A stretch of 64,000 nt of DNA from Pseudodesulfovibrio sp. 5S69 (GCF_037094465.1 NZ_CP146609.1:2661501-2725500), one strand, 5' to 3'; counted from the first letter of the stretch, positions 7,708-16,728 are shown. Notes: generated from the letters alone by a model not told the origin. Made by a program: numbers and translations.

Positions 7708-9570
7708 TTATTGTTTTCTGTGACTTACCGAAAGCAACTGGGCGTTGAAGGCCTCCATGACCCTGATCACGCCGGGATGCTTCTCCGCTTCTTCCATGAG
7801 TTGCCTGTCCGATTTGGGCTCGGCAATATCGCCTGTTTCCACGCGAACCTCAACCGTTGGGCCGAAAAATTCCCTGGTCAGGCCGTCAAGGGCTGCCAGC
7901 GTGGATTTCTCCTTGAGCTGCGAACACATCATCCGGGTCTTGCAGGTGATCCGCAGGGCGTCCTTCTCCCGTGTCCCTTCGGTCAGATGGAGCATGGACA
8001 CCTTGACCCCGGCCTCGCCGTTGCGCGCCTCAACGAATTTGAGAAATCCCTCCCAGTCGCGCGGGCCGGGGATGGACGCGGCCGAGACGCGGGCCCGCCC
8101 GGACTCGGACAGGGGGGTGGCTTCGGACGGGCCGGCGGGCTCGGGTTCCGGCTCGGGCCGGGCCGGGGGCGCGGACTGCGCCTTGGACGGCACGAAACCG
8201 GACCCGCCGGGCTCCCGCGCCTCGTAATGCGGCGGCTGTCCCGACCGCGTGGGCGGCGCGGTCTGCGGCTGCGCGGGCTTCGGCGGTGCGGACGGCCTGG
8301 GGGCGGCCTGCGGCGGTGCGAACTGCCTGCCGCCGGAGGGCATCCCCCCCTGCCCCCCCTGCATGCCTGGCCCGCCCTGCATGCCGGGACCACCCTGTGC
8401 GGGGCCGGACTGCCCCCCACCCATGGGGGGCCGGGGCGTGCCGCCGGTGCGCGGAGTCATTGATTCCAAGTTGATCAGGTCCGGCAGGCTGGTCAGGTTG
8501 AGAAGCAGCAGTTCCAGGGCCAGGGCCGGTTCCAGGCTGGTCATGACCTTGCGCTGGCCGTCCAAGGTCATTTGCCAGCAGGCGTGGATGTGCGCGGGCT
8601 CGAACTTGTTCGCCCAGTCCATCCAGCCCGTGGCCTCCTCGCCGGACAGGCCGAGCAAGGGCAAGGCCTCCTCGCCCGCCTGCCTCAGCAGGAACATGTT
8701 GCGCCAGCAGTTGGTCAGCTCGCGCAGGAAGAATCCGAGGTCGAGCCCCTGGTCCAGGACCTGGCGCAGGACATACCCCACGGCCACCAGGTCGCGGGCG
8801 TGCATAGACTCCATGAGCCCGAAAAAGACGTCCTGACCCGCCAGCCCGAGGAAGCCGCGCACGTCGGCCTCCCTGAGCACGTCCTCGCCCATGGCCAGGG
8901 CCTGGCCGAGCAGGGACATGGAGTCGCGGACCGAGCCCGCGCCGCGCTTGGCGATGATGGATAGCGCGCCGGGTTCGTACTGGAGTCCCTCGAGATTCAT
9001 GATCTTTTCGAGGTGTGCCACCAGTTCTGCCTGGGGCAGCATTTTGAAGGTGTAGTGCTGGCAGCGGCTGACGATGGTGGCCGGGAACTTGTGGTGCTCG
9101 GTGGTGGCCATGATGAAGGTCGCGCGCGGCGGCGGTTCCTCCAGCGTCTTGAGCAGCGCGTTGAAGGCCTCCTTGGTGAGCATGTGCGCCTCGTCGATGA
9201 TGAACACCTTGTAGCGGCCGTCGATGGGTGCGTAGCCGATGTCCTCCTTGAGGCGGCGGGCGTCGTCGATGCCCCGGTTGGACGCGCCGTCGATCTCAAT
9301 GACGTCCGGGGCCACGCCCGCGGTGATCTGGCGGCAGTGGTCGCACACGTTGCACGGTTCTCCCGTGGGCGCGTTCACGCAATTCAGCGCCTTGGCGAAG
9401 ATGCGGGCGATGGTCGTCTTGCCCACGCCGCGGGTGCCGGAAAAGAGATAGGCGGGCGCGATCTTGTCCTGGGCGGCCGCCCGGGAGAGGATGGATTTGA
9501 CCGCCTGCTGCCCCGCCACTTCCTCGAAGGTCTGGGGACGATACTTGGCCGTGAGGTTCGATGTGCTCAT
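7708..9570 (-). CDS. dnaX: DNA polymerase III subunit gamma/tau
   Basis: Clamp-loader ATPase that couples the replisome. The 620 aa begin MSTSNLTAKYRPQTFEEVAGQ. Walker A SGTRGVGKTT (about 45-54), the four-Cys zinc module (C..CNVCDHC, about 64-79), DEAHMLTKEAFNALLK (Walker B), and SRC box SRCQHYTFK are present. Domain III is followed by a Gly/Met/Pro-rich linker (about residues 380-470) containing GGPGMQ repeats, then a C-terminal tau-type domain. No obvious A-rich slippery site for a gamma frameshift was seen. First gene of dnaX-ybaB-recR-recD2. Confidence 0.95.
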   Translation of the reverse strand: MSTSNLTAKYRPQTFEEVAGQQAVKSILSRAAAQDKIAPAYLFSGTRGVGKTTIARIFAKALNCVNAPTGEPCNVCDHCRQITAGVAPDVIEIDGASNRGIDDARRLKEDIGYAPIDGRYKVFIIDEAHMLTKEAFNALLKTLEEPPPRATFIMATTEHHKFPATIVSRCQHYTFKMLPQAELVAHLEKIMNLEGLQYEPGALSIIAKRGAGSVRDSMSLLGQALAMGEDVLREADVRGFLGLAGQDVFFGLMESMHARDLVAVGYVLRQVLDQGLDLGFFLRELTNCWRNMFLLRQAGEEALPLLGLSGEEATGWMDWANKFEPAHIHACWQMTLDGQRKVMTSLEPALALELLLLNLTSLPDLINLESMTPRTGGTPRPPMGGGQSGPAQGGPGMQGGPGMQGGQGGMPSGGRQFAPPQAAPRPSAPPKPAQPQTAPPTRSGQPPHYEAREPGGSGFVPSKAQSAPPARPEPEPEPAGPSEATPLSESGRARVSAASIPGPRDWEGFLKFVEARNGEAGVKVSMLHLTEGTREKDALRITCKTRMMCSQLKEKSTLAALDGLTREFFGPTVEVRVETGDIAEPKSDRQLMEEAEKHPGVIRVMEAFNAQLLSVSHRKQ

Positions 9571-9623
9571 GGATGTGCCTGGGGCTGTGGCGCGGAATCG
9601 GCATTCGCCCGGAAAGATACATG

Positions 9624-9664
9624 GAAAAAGGGGAAACCCGACAATCCGCGCCGGATTTCCCCCT
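9624..9664 (-). terminator. Intrinsic terminator after ilvE
   Basis: Minus-strand stem GGGGAAA/TTTCCCC closing a 19-base internal segment and followed by TTTTT, 38 bases after the ilvE stop and upstream of dnaX. Confidence 0.6.
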
Positions 9665-9701
9665 ACTTACCAGATGATGAACCGGTTTTCTAGACTTTCT
9701 A

Positions 9702-10625
9702 TCAAGCCTGGTAGCGGTGCAGCCAGTGCTCGTAGTCCGGGTTCTCGCCCTTGACGATCTTGAAGAACTCGGTCTGGAGCAGCTTGGCCACCGGCCCGGC
9801 CGTGCCGGTACCGATGGTGCGGCGGTCCACCGAGCTGATCGGGGTCAACTCGGCCGCGGTACCGGTGAAGAAGACTTCGTCGGCCACGTAGAGCATGTCG
9901 CGGGCGATGGGCTCCTCGCGGACCTCGTAGCCCAGATCACCCGCCAGGCTGATGATGGAGTCGCGGGTCAGGCCGCCGAGCACGCCGTCGAGGTGCGGGG
10001 TGTAGATGATGTCGTCGCGAACCAGGAAGATGTTCTCGCCGGTGCCCTCGGAAACGTGGCCCGTGGTGTCGAGCAGGATGGCCTCGTCATAGCCGTCGGC
10101 AATGGCCTCGTTCTTGGCCAGCACGGAGTTGACGTAGTTGCCCGCGGCCTTGGCCTTGACCATCATGACGTTGATGTGATGGCGGCTGAAGCTGCTGCAC
10201 CGGACGTTGATGCCCTTCTCCAGGGCCTCTTCGCCCAGGTACGCGCCCCAAGGCCAGCAGGCGACGATCACGCGGGTCGGGTTGTCGCCGGGGTACACGC
10301 CCATGGCGCCCTCGCCCACGAAGGCCAGCGGACGGACGTAGGCCCCGGCCAGCTTGTTGCGCTTGAGGGTCTCGATGGCGGCCTCGGTCATCTCGTCGGC
10401 GGTGTAGGGCATCTTGATGCCCAGGATCTTGGCCGAATCGACGAAGCGGACCATATGGTCCTTCAGGCGGAAGACCTCGGAGGAGCCGTCCGCGCACTCG
10501 TAGGCGCGGATGCCTTCGAAGACCGCCGTGGCATAGTGCAGGGCGTGGGTCAGGACGTGGACGTTGGCCTCGTCCCAGGGAACCTGTTTGCCGTCGAACC
10601 AGATGGTTTCGGATTTCTGAACCAT
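9702..10625 (-). CDS. ilvE: Branched-chain amino acid aminotransferase
   Basis: PLP class IV transaminase for the last step of Val/Ile/Leu synthesis. Start MVQKSETIWFDGK is placed after AAGGAG (7 bases ahead) and gives 307 aa, against 309 in E. coli IlvE; longer in-frame extension has no ribosome site. ALHYATAVFEGIRAY near the N-terminus, PLP-lysine region KAKAAGNYVNS (near residue 150), and EGTGENIFLVRD are clear family motifs. Monocistronic: own promoter upstream and terminator downstream; divergent from alaC. Confidence 0.95.
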   Translation of the reverse strand: MVQKSETIWFDGKQVPWDEANVHVLTHALHYATAVFEGIRAYECADGSSEVFRLKDHMVRFVDSAKILGIKMPYTADEMTEAAIETLKRNKLAGAYVRPLAFVGEGAMGVYPGDNPTRVIVACWPWGAYLGEEALEKGINVRCSSFSRHHINVMMVKAKAAGNYVNSVLAKNEAIADGYDEAILLDTTGHVSEGTGENIFLVRDDIIYTPHLDGVLGGLTRDSIISLAGDLGYEVREEPIARDMLYVADEVFFTGTAAELTPISSVDRRTIGTGTAGPVAKLLQTEFFKIVKGENPDYEHWLHRYQA

Positions 10626-10683
10626 GAAAGATCTCCTTATGTATTTCGGCCTTCGGCCGTATATAGTCCTGATCGAAAGATGG

Positions 10684-10712
10684 ACGCTAAAAAAAACTGA
10701 CCGTGAGGTCAA
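10684..10712 (-). promoter_or_regulatory. sigma70-type promoter for ilvE
   Basis: On the minus strand TTGACC (10707-10712), 17-base spacer, TAGCGT (10684-10689); the spacer contains a run of seven Ts. It lies about 60-85 bases before the ilvE start codon. Confidence 0.55.
10698..10711. promoter_or_regulatory. Inverted repeat overlapping the ilvE -35 element
   Basis: TGACCGTGAGGTCA is a perfect 5-bp-arm palindrome (TGACC/GGTCA) that covers most of the -35 hexamer and the start of the spacer; a repressor there would block ilvE. Regulator not identified. Confidence 0.35.
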
Positions 10713-10776
10713 GACACAACCGACAACTCGTTGATTGCGCCGCTTTGTCCGACCTACAATATCGGCCATTTTCATT

Positions 10777-10805
10777 TTGACAGTCCACACGGTGCAGAGT
10801 AAGAA
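10777..10805 (+). promoter_or_regulatory. sigma70-type promoter for the alaC-hom-apgM operon
   Basis: Perfect -35 TTGACA (10777-10782), exactly 17 bases, then a weak -10 TAAGAA (10800-10805), 40 bases before the alaC ATG, which is preceded by GAGGAG. Confidence 0.5.
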
Positions 10806-10844
10806 ATTTCCCTTGTACTAATACATTTTGAGGAGTTTTCCGCC

Positions 10845-12056
10845 ATGTCCAAGTTTGCGAGAGTCGATCGACTGCCCCCCTATGTGTTCGCCCAGGTCAA
10901 CGAACTCAAGATGAAGCTGCGCCACGCAGGCGCGGACATCATCGACCTGGGCATGGGCAACCCCGATGTGCCCACCCCCAAACCCATTCTCGACAAGCTG
11001 GCAGAGGCGGCATACAAGCCCGGCAACTCCAAGTATTCGGCATCCAAGGGAATCAAGGGCCTGCGCAAGGCCGTGCAGGACTGGTACTACCGCCGGTTCG
11101 ACGTCACCCTGGACCGCGACAGCGAGATCTGCGTGACCATGGGCGCCAAGGAGGGTCTCGCCCACCTGGCCCTGGCCATGCTCTCCCCCGGCGATGTGGT
11201 CCTGGCCCCGGACCCGGCCTACCCCATCCACCCGTACGCCTCGATCATCGCGGGCGCGGACGTGCGCCGCGTGCCCATCGGCCCCGGCCAGGACTTCTTC
11301 GAGAACCTGGAGACGGCCGTCCGGCACACCTGGCCCAAGCCCAAGCTGCTGATCATCAATTTCCCGCACAACCCGACCACCCAGTGCGTGGACCTGGCCT
11401 TCTTCCAGCGCATCATCGACTTCGCCAAGGAGAACGAGCTGTACGTCATCCACGACCTGGCCTACGCGGACTTCGTCTTCGACGGGTACGAGGCCCCGAG
11501 CCTGATGCAGGCCGACGGCGCCAAGGACGTGGCCGTGGAATTCTTCTCCATGACCAAGAGCTACTCCATGGCCGGCATGCGCGTGGGCTACTGCGTGGGC
11601 AACCCGGACATGGTCAACGCCCTGACCCGTATCAAGAGCTACCTCGACTACGGCATCTATCAGCCCATCCAGATTGCGGCCGCCTGCGCCCTGAACGGCG
11701 ATCTCGATGACTGCCCCAAATTCACCCGCGAGGAGATGGACCTGGCCGTCAAGGAGATCATGGCCGTGTACCAGGATCGGCGCGACGCCCTGTGCGAGGG
11801 CCTCAACCGCATCGGCTGGTGTGTTACCCCACCCAAGGCGACTATGTTCCTGTGGGCGCAGATTCCGGAGGAGTTCCGGCCCATGGGGTCCGTGGAATTC
11901 TCCAAAATGCTCCTGCAGGAAGCTGAAGTGGCCGTCTCTCCCGGCCTCGGATTCGGACAGTACGGCGACGACCACGTGCGCTTCAGCTTCGTGGAAAACC
12001 GCCACCGGACGAATCAGGCCGTGCGCAACTTGCGCAAATTCTTCTCAAAGGGGTAA
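10845..12056 (+). CDS. alaC: Class I/II PLP aminotransferase, AlaC-type
   Basis: Fold-type I transaminase, 403 aa, closest by eye to the AlaC/YfdZ alanine aminotransferase group. Motifs: [13 protein letters not shown] near residue 37, NFPHNPTT near 178, [16 protein letters not shown]-lysine motif [15 protein letters not shown] near 239. RBS GAGGAG 9 bases ahead of ATG. The gene is directly followed (2 bases) by homoserine dehydrogenase and then apgM, so it may serve aspartate-family metabolism as well as, or instead of, alanine synthesis. Substrate not determinable from sequence. Confidence 0.85.
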   Translation: MSKFARVDRLPPYVFAQVNELKMKLRHAGADIIDLGMGNPDVPTPKPILDKLAEAAYKPGNSKYSASKGIKGLRKAVQDWYYRRFDVTLDRDSEICVTMGAKEGLAHLALAMLSPGDVVLAPDPAYPIHPYASIIAGADVRRVPIGPGQDFFENLETAVRHTWPKPKLLIINFPHNPTTQCVDLAFFQRIIDFAKENELYVIHDLAYADFVFDGYEAPSLMQADGAKDVAVEFFSMTKSYSMAGMRVGYCVGNPDMVNALTRIKSYLDYGIYQPIQIAAACALNGDLDDCPKFTREEMDLAVKEIMAVYQDRRDALCEGLNRIGWCVTPPKATMFLWAQIPEEFRPMGSVEFSKMLLQEAEVAVSPGLGFGQYGDDHVRFSFVENRHRTNQAVRNLRKFFSKG

Positions 12057-12058
12057 TT

Positions 12059-13357
12059 ATGGATGTAATCAGACTCGGTCTCGGCGGATTCGGCACGGTC
12101 GGCTCGGGCCTGGCTAAGATATTGGACATGAATGCCGAACGCATTGAAAAGCGGCTCGGCAAGAAGATAGTGATCTCCAAGGTCCTGGTCAGGGACCTGA
12201 CCAAGAAGCGGGCTTTCGATCCCGGCCCGGACGTGGTCTTCACCGACGACCCGGACGCACTGGTCAACGATCGGTCCGTGGACATCGTGGTGGAGCTCAT
12301 GGGCGGCCTGGACACGGCCAGGGACCTCATGCTCAAGGCGTTCGCCGCGGGCAAACACGTGGTCACCGCCAACAAGCACCTTCTGGCGGAACACGGCCTG
12401 GAGCTTTTCCAGGCCGCGTCCGACAACGCGGTCGGGCTCCTGTTCGAGGCCAGCTGTGCGGGCGGCATCCCCATCGTCCAGACCCTCAAGGAGAGCCTGG
12501 CGGGCGACGAGATCGTCAAAATGCTCGGGATCATGAACGGCACGGCCAACTACATCCTGTCCGAGATGACCACCAAGGGCATGGACTTCGAAAGCGCCCT
12601 GGCCGACGCTCAGGACCTGGGCTACGCCGAGGCGGACCCGACCTTCGACATCGAAGGCTTCGACACGGCCCACAAGTTGTGCGTGCTCATCCGCATGGCC
12701 TACGGCGTGGACTATCCCCTGGCCGACCTGCCCGTGCAGGGCATCACCAGCGTGACGCCCATGGACATCGAGTTCGCCCGCGAGTTCGGCTACCGCATCA
12801 AGCTGCTGGCCCACGTCGAGGACGTGCACGGCAAGCTCGAAGCAGGCGTGCATCCGGCCCTGGTGCCCTACACCTACCTGCTGGCCAGGGTGGGCGGCAA
12901 CTACAACGCCGTGCGCCTGGAAGGCAACGCAGTGGGGCCGATCATGCTCCACGGCCAGGGTGCGGGCGACCTGCCCACCGGTTCCGCCGTGCTGGCGGAC
13001 ATTATGAACCTGGTGCGCAAGATCAGCGACGGCTGCACCGGCCCGGACAACACCGGCTTCCACAACCAGCCGCTCCCGAAGGCGAAGATCCTCCCACCCG
13101 AGGAATCCGAGTCCAAGTACTATTTCCGCTTCACCGTGGCCGACCGCACCGGCGTCATGGCCGCCATCACCCGGTCCATGGCCGACCACAACGTGTCCAT
13201 CGCCCAGGCGGTGCAGAAAGGCGAATCCGGGGCCGAGGGCATCCCGCTGGTGATCATCACCCACGAGACCTCGGCCCGCGACGCGGACGCGGTCCTGGCC
13301 GAGATCGATGCCATGGACTTCTCGGTGGAGCCCTGCGTCAAATTCCGAATCCTGTAA
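12059..13357 (+). CDS. hom: Homoserine dehydrogenase
   Basis: NAD(P)-dependent reduction of aspartate semialdehyde to homoserine (Thr/Met branch). 432 aa: Rossmann motif GLGGFGTVGSGLA at residues 6-18, substrate region GIMNGTANYILSEMT near 158-172, PTFDIEGFDTAHKL, and a C-terminal ACT regulatory domain from about residue 355 (YYFRFTVADRTGVMAAITR), the usual site of threonine feedback. Lies 2 bases after alaC and 12 before apgM. Confidence 0.96.
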   Translation: MDVIRLGLGGFGTVGSGLAKILDMNAERIEKRLGKKIVISKVLVRDLTKKRAFDPGPDVVFTDDPDALVNDRSVDIVVELMGGLDTARDLMLKAFAAGKHVVTANKHLLAEHGLELFQAASDNAVGLLFEASCAGGIPIVQTLKESLAGDEIVKMLGIMNGTANYILSEMTTKGMDFESALADAQDLGYAEADPTFDIEGFDTAHKLCVLIRMAYGVDYPLADLPVQGITSVTPMDIEFAREFGYRIKLLAHVEDVHGKLEAGVHPALVPYTYLLARVGGNYNAVRLEGNAVGPIMLHGQGAGDLPTGSAVLADIMNLVRKISDGCTGPDNTGFHNQPLPKAKILPPEESESKYYFRFTVADRTGVMAAITRSMADHNVSIAQAVQKGESGAEGIPLVIITHETSARDADAVLAEIDAMDFSVEPCVKFRIL

Positions 13358-13369
13358 GACGGACCATAC

Positions 13370-14563
13370 ATGAAACTTCTCTATCTCATTGCGGACGGCA
13401 TGGGCGGCTGGCCCCTGGACGAACTGGGCGGACAGACCACTATGGAGGCCGCGGTCACGCCGAACATGGACGAACTGGCCGCCACCGGCACGGTCGGCCT
13501 GGCCCAAACCGTGCCCGAGGGCATGGCTCCCGGCTCGGACGTGGCCAACATGGCCCTGCTCGGCTTCGACCCGGCCACCTACCACACCGGGCGCGGGCCC
13601 ATCGAGGCGGCCGCCCAGGGGCTTGAGCTCGGACCGGACGACCTGGTCTGGCGGCTCAACCTGGTCACGGTCTCCAAGCTGACCATCGACGGGGTCATGC
13701 GCGACTACTCTTCAGGCCACATCGCCTCGGAGATATCCCGCCCCCTGGTGGAGAAACTCCAGGAGAAGCTCGGCAACGAGACCTATACCTTTTATCCCGG
13801 TATCCAGTACCGCCACCTGCTGGTTCAAAAGGACGGCGCCCTGACCGACGACGCAGGGCTGTTCATCAACCCGCCCCACGACATCACGGACAAGCCCATC
13901 AAGCTCGACCTGCGCGCCTTTTCCCGTAGCCCGAACCTGTGGGACCTGCTCTTCGAGGCCCGCGATCTGCTGGCCGATAGATCCGTGAACCGTTCGGCGG
14001 CCAATTCCATCTGGCCATGGGGCCAGGGACGCCCCCTGAACCTGCCGAACTTCAAGGAGACCTTCGGACTCGACGGCGCGGTCATCTCGGCCGTGGACCT
14101 GATCAAGGGGCTCGGCTTCGCCTCCGGCATGACCGTCGTGGACGTGCCCGGCGTCACAGGGCTGCTCGACACCAACTACGAGGGCAAGGTGGACGCGGCG
14201 CTGAATTTTCTCAAGGACCACGACTTCGTCTTCGTACACCTGGAAGGCCCGGACGAGTGCGGCCACGGCGGTAGCGCCAGGGACAAGGTCGAGGCCATCT
14301 CCCGGTTCGACGCGCGCATCGTCGCCCCCCTGCGCGAGGCCCTCAAGGACGAAGAGACCGCCTGGATCGTGACCTGCGACCATTTCACGCCCATCAAGGA
14401 AAAGACCCACACCACGGATCCGGTGCCCTTCGTCCTCAACGGGCCGGGCTGCGCGTCCTCGGGGGTGGACGGATTCAGCGAAAAAAACGCCGCCTCGGGC
14501 CTGAAGCTGGAAAAGGGACACGAGCTGCTGGCCCACGCTCTCAAGACCTTCGGGATGAAGTGA
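13370..14563 (+). CDS. apgM: Archaeal-type cofactor-independent phosphoglycerate mutase family (ApgM); possible homoserine kinase replacement
   Basis: Alkaline-phosphatase-superfamily enzyme, 397 aa. N-terminal ADGMGGWP and nucleophile-Ser region MAPGSDVANMALLGFDP (about residues 51-67) match the ApgM group, as do HLEGPDECGHGG and CDHFTPI near the C-terminus with metal-binding Asp/His. Formally annotated as 2,3-bisphosphoglycerate-independent phosphoglycerate mutase, but it is embedded directly after homoserine dehydrogenase, and no thrB is seen in this window; members in such contexts have been proposed to phosphorylate homoserine. That role is inference from context here. Confidence 0.8.
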   Translation: MKLLYLIADGMGGWPLDELGGQTTMEAAVTPNMDELAATGTVGLAQTVPEGMAPGSDVANMALLGFDPATYHTGRGPIEAAAQGLELGPDDLVWRLNLVTVSKLTIDGVMRDYSSGHIASEISRPLVEKLQEKLGNETYTFYPGIQYRHLLVQKDGALTDDAGLFINPPHDITDKPIKLDLRAFSRSPNLWDLLFEARDLLADRSVNRSAANSIWPWGQGRPLNLPNFKETFGLDGAVISAVDLIKGLGFASGMTVVDVPGVTGLLDTNYEGKVDAALNFLKDHDFVFVHLEGPDECGHGGSARDKVEAISRFDARIVAPLREALKDEETAWIVTCDHFTPIKEKTHTTDPVPFVLNGPGCASSGVDGFSEKNAASGLKLEKGHELLAHALKTFGMK

Positions 14564-14982
14564 TGGCCCGCAAAGCGCCCTTCCCCGAACGCGACGGCTG
14601 GTACACGCACTACGTCTCCTACGGCGAGACCGACGCCATGGCCGTGGTCTACCATGCGGAATACCTGCACCTTTTCGAGCGCGCACGCAGCGCATTCATG
14701 CGCGAGACCGGCATCAGCTACCGCGTGGCCGAGGAGCGCGGCGTCATGCTGCCCGTGCGCGAGGCCAACTGCCGCTATCGCATCCCCATCCGCTACGACG
14801 AACGCATCCACGTGCGCTGCGGCATCTCCAAGTGGGGCCGCGCCTCGGTGGAATTCGTCTATGAGATCTGGAACGACGACAAGACCGTGCTCCACGCCAC
14901 GGGTATGACCGGCCACGCCTGCGTCAATCTAGCGGGCAAGCCGGTAGCCATCCCGGACTGGCTGCGGGAATTGTTTCAATAA
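14563..14982 (+). CDS. Acyl-CoA thioesterase, YbgC/4-hydroxybenzoyl-CoA thioesterase family
   Basis: Single-domain hot-dog thioesterase, 139 aa. The motif YGETDAMAVVYHAEYLHLFERAR (in part) carries the catalytic Asp typical of YbgC-like enzymes that hydrolyse small or medium acyl-CoAs. The ATG overlaps the apgM stop by one base (TGATG), showing translational coupling; the GTG one codon earlier is less likely. True substrate unknown. Confidence 0.85.
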   Translation: MARKAPFPERDGWYTHYVSYGETDAMAVVYHAEYLHLFERARSAFMRETGISYRVAEERGVMLPVREANCRYRIPIRYDERIHVRCGISKWGRASVEFVYEIWNDDKTVLHATGMTGHACVNLAGKPVAIPDWLRELFQ

Positions 14983-15064
14983 CTACGCTGGATTGTAACC
15001 TATTTTTTCTATTTCATTCAAACAAACGTTTACATTCCCGGAGTTGTCCGAGTAGACTTCCGCC

Positions 15065-15850
15065 ATGCGAATAGACATACATACCCACGCGTTTCACAAT
15101 AAGATCGCCGACAAGGCGGTGGGACACCTGGAGTCCCACTACGGCATCACCCCGGTGGGGACGGGCAAGGCAGACGACCTCATCGCCCGCCTGGACCGGG
15201 CGGGCCTGGACAAGGCCGTGGTGCTCGCCGCCGCCACCTCGCCCCACCAGGTCGTCCCGGCCAACAACTGGGCCATCGAATTGCAGAAGACCGCGCCCCG
15301 GCTCATCCCCTTCGGCACCCTGCACCCGGGCTACGACCGCAACGCCGAGGAACTGGAACGGCTCGCGGAAAACGGCATCCGGGGACTCAAGTTCCATCCC
15401 GACTTCCAAGGGTTCCGCATGGACGATTCCGCGTTCTACGACCTGATGGAGCTGGTCGACGAGCGGTTCATCTGCATGTTCCACGTGGGTGACGACCTGC
15501 CGCCCGACCTGAACCCGTCCTGCCCGAAGAAGATGGCCGCCCTGCGCAGGGCCTTTCCCAAGCCAGTCATGATCGCGGCCCACATGGGCGGCCTCAAGCA
15601 GTGGGAATACGCCATGGAGCATCTGGCGGGCCTGGACGTGTTCGTGGATTGCTCAAGCGTCATGGACTTCGTGGACGACGACTTGCTGAAACGGCTGGTA
15701 GACGCCTTCACGCCGGACCGCATCCTGTTCGGCAGTGACTACCCCCTGTACGACGCGGAACATGAGATACGCCGCATTACCCGGCGTCTGGGCCTCTCCG
15801 AGGAACGTCTTGACGCTTTTTTGAACCGCGCGGGCAGGCTTTTCAGTTAA
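15065..15850 (+). CDS. Amidohydrolase-family metal-dependent hydrolase
   Basis: TIM-barrel amidohydrolase (Amidohydro_2-like), 261 aa. HTH metal motif DIHTHAFH (residues 4-11), GLKFHPDFQGF, HMGGLKQWE and LFGSDYPLYD supply the other expected His/Asp ligands. A complete protein with no transporter or pathway partner nearby; it starts 82 bases after the thioesterase. Specific substrate not recognised. Confidence 0.83.
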   Translation: MRIDIHTHAFHNKIADKAVGHLESHYGITPVGTGKADDLIARLDRAGLDKAVVLAAATSPHQVVPANNWAIELQKTAPRLIPFGTLHPGYDRNAEELERLAENGIRGLKFHPDFQGFRMDDSAFYDLMELVDERFICMFHVGDDLPPDLNPSCPKKMAALRRAFPKPVMIAAHMGGLKQWEYAMEHLAGLDVFVDCSSVMDFVDDDLLKRLVDAFTPDRILFGSDYPLYDAEHEIRRITRRLGLSEERLDAFLNRAGRLFS

Positions 15851-15876
15851 AAAATCCCGTTTTTCCCATTTTTGCG

Positions 15877-15906
15877 TTGATAAAACGGCCAATGCAGGGA
15901 TAGATT
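15877..15906 (+). promoter_or_regulatory. Putative promoter for the small lipoprotein gene
   Basis: TTGATA (15877-15882), 18-base spacer, TAGATT (15901-15906), 37 bases before the lipoprotein ATG. Confidence 0.45.
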
Positions 15907-15943
15907 AGCCCTATTGTTCCACCAACGTTATTCGGAGTTCAGC

Positions 15944-16165
15944 ATGTCCGCATTGTTGAGGCTGCTCGCCACCTGCATCCTGATCCTGTCCCTGGCGGGA
16001 TGCATGACCACCAGCTACAAGATCACCACCACGGACGGGCAGACATACATCGCCAAGGACAATCCCGTGTATGACGTGGGCTCCGACACCTATGCCTTCA
16101 CCGACGAGAACGGCGAACAGGTGACCCTCGGTAAACAGGAAATCAAGCTCATCAAGGAACAGTAG
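15944..16165 (+). CDS. Small YgdI/YgdR-like lipoprotein
   Basis: 73-aa predicted lipoprotein. Signal peptide MSALLRLLATCILILSLAGC ends in lipobox LAGC (Cys20), followed by a short mature domain TTSYKITTTDGQTYIAKDNP...QVTLGKQEIKLIKEQ, the SH3-like YgdI/YgdR (DUF903) pattern. Start at 15944 is supported by CGGAG 6 bases ahead; an in-frame start 10 codons earlier is less likely. Monocistronic with its own promoter and terminator. Function of the family is unknown. Confidence 0.85.
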   Translation: MSALLRLLATCILILSLAGCMTTSYKITTTDGQTYIAKDNPVYDVGSDTYAFTDENGEQVTLGKQEIKLIKEQ

Positions 16166-16178
16166 GCTGTTGATATCC

Positions 16179-16207
16179 AAAAGCCCCGGCAGGACCGGGG
16201 CTTTTTT
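16179..16207. terminator. Intrinsic terminator between convergent lipoprotein and dsrE-like genes
   Basis: Stem AAGCCCCGG/CCGGGGCTT with 5-base loop, A-run on one side and T-run on the other, so it can work in both directions. Confidence 0.85.
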
Positions 16208-16216
16208 CTTGGCGGC

Positions 16217-16678
16217 CTAGGTGAACAGGCACAAGTCGCACTGGCTCGCGTACTTGATGAACTCCTCGGCGGACCAGACCTCCACCCCTTCCACGAAATC
16301 CTCCTGCTTGAGCTTCATCATCGACATAGTCATGTGGCAGGCCACGAACTTTACCCCCTCAAGCTGGGCCATCTCGAACATCTCCGCAGCGTCCGGGATG
16401 TTGGCCTCGGTCATCCACTTCTTCATCATGTTGGTGGCCAGATGCGGCATGCCCGGGATGGCGCCCATGGCCCCCTCCGGGTAGAACTTCAACTTCTCGA
16501 TGCCGCCGGGCCGGATCACGTCAATACCCATGAAGGTGTAGAAAATGGTCGCGTCGTTGCCGAGCCGGACCGAATTGAGCGCCATGACCAGCGCGGGCAT
16601 GGCACCGTCCAGGGTTCCGCGGGAGGTGATGAAGGCGTGCTTCTGCTTCATCCCGTCGGTTTTCGTTTCGTCGGACAT
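16217..16678 (-). CDS. DsrE/DsrF/DrsH-like family protein
   Basis: 153-aa cytoplasmic protein of the DsrE-like fold: KHAFITSRGTLDGAMPALVMALNS, FYTFMGIDVIRPGG, and a C-terminal CDLCLFT. Two Cys (in FVACHMTMSM and SQCDLC) could carry sulfane sulfur as in TusD/DsrE relatives; family members act in sulfur transfer or as peroxiredoxin-like accessory proteins. Start has AAGGAGG 5-6 bases ahead. It lies downstream of a MarR gene and shares a matching operator with it, suggesting it is the regulator's target. Confidence 0.85.
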   Translation of the reverse strand: MSDETKTDGMKQKHAFITSRGTLDGAMPALVMALNSVRLGNDATIFYTFMGIDVIRPGGIEKLKFYPEGAMGAIPGMPHLATNMMKKWMTEANIPDAAEMFEMAQLEGVKFVACHMTMSMMKLKQEDFVEGVEVWSAEEFIKYASQCDLCLFT

Positions 16679-16696
16679 GACATCCTCCTTAATGTT

Positions 16697-16718
16697 GTTA
16701 ATGATATGAACTATTCCC
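16697..16718. promoter_or_regulatory. Putative MarR operator ahead of the dsrE-like gene
   Basis: 22-bp element agreeing at 17 of 22 positions with the one over the marR start (17194-17215); on the minus strand it reads GGGAATAGTT then CATATCATTAAC. The inner 15 bp (16697-16711) is a pseudo-palindrome with GTTnAT/ATnAAC arms. Confidence 0.5.
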
Positions 16719-16728
16719 TCAAAAAAAA

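Noticed and set aside
9240..9693. Plus-strand open frames opposite dnaX
   Set aside because: No motifs, composition bias; shadow of dnaX.
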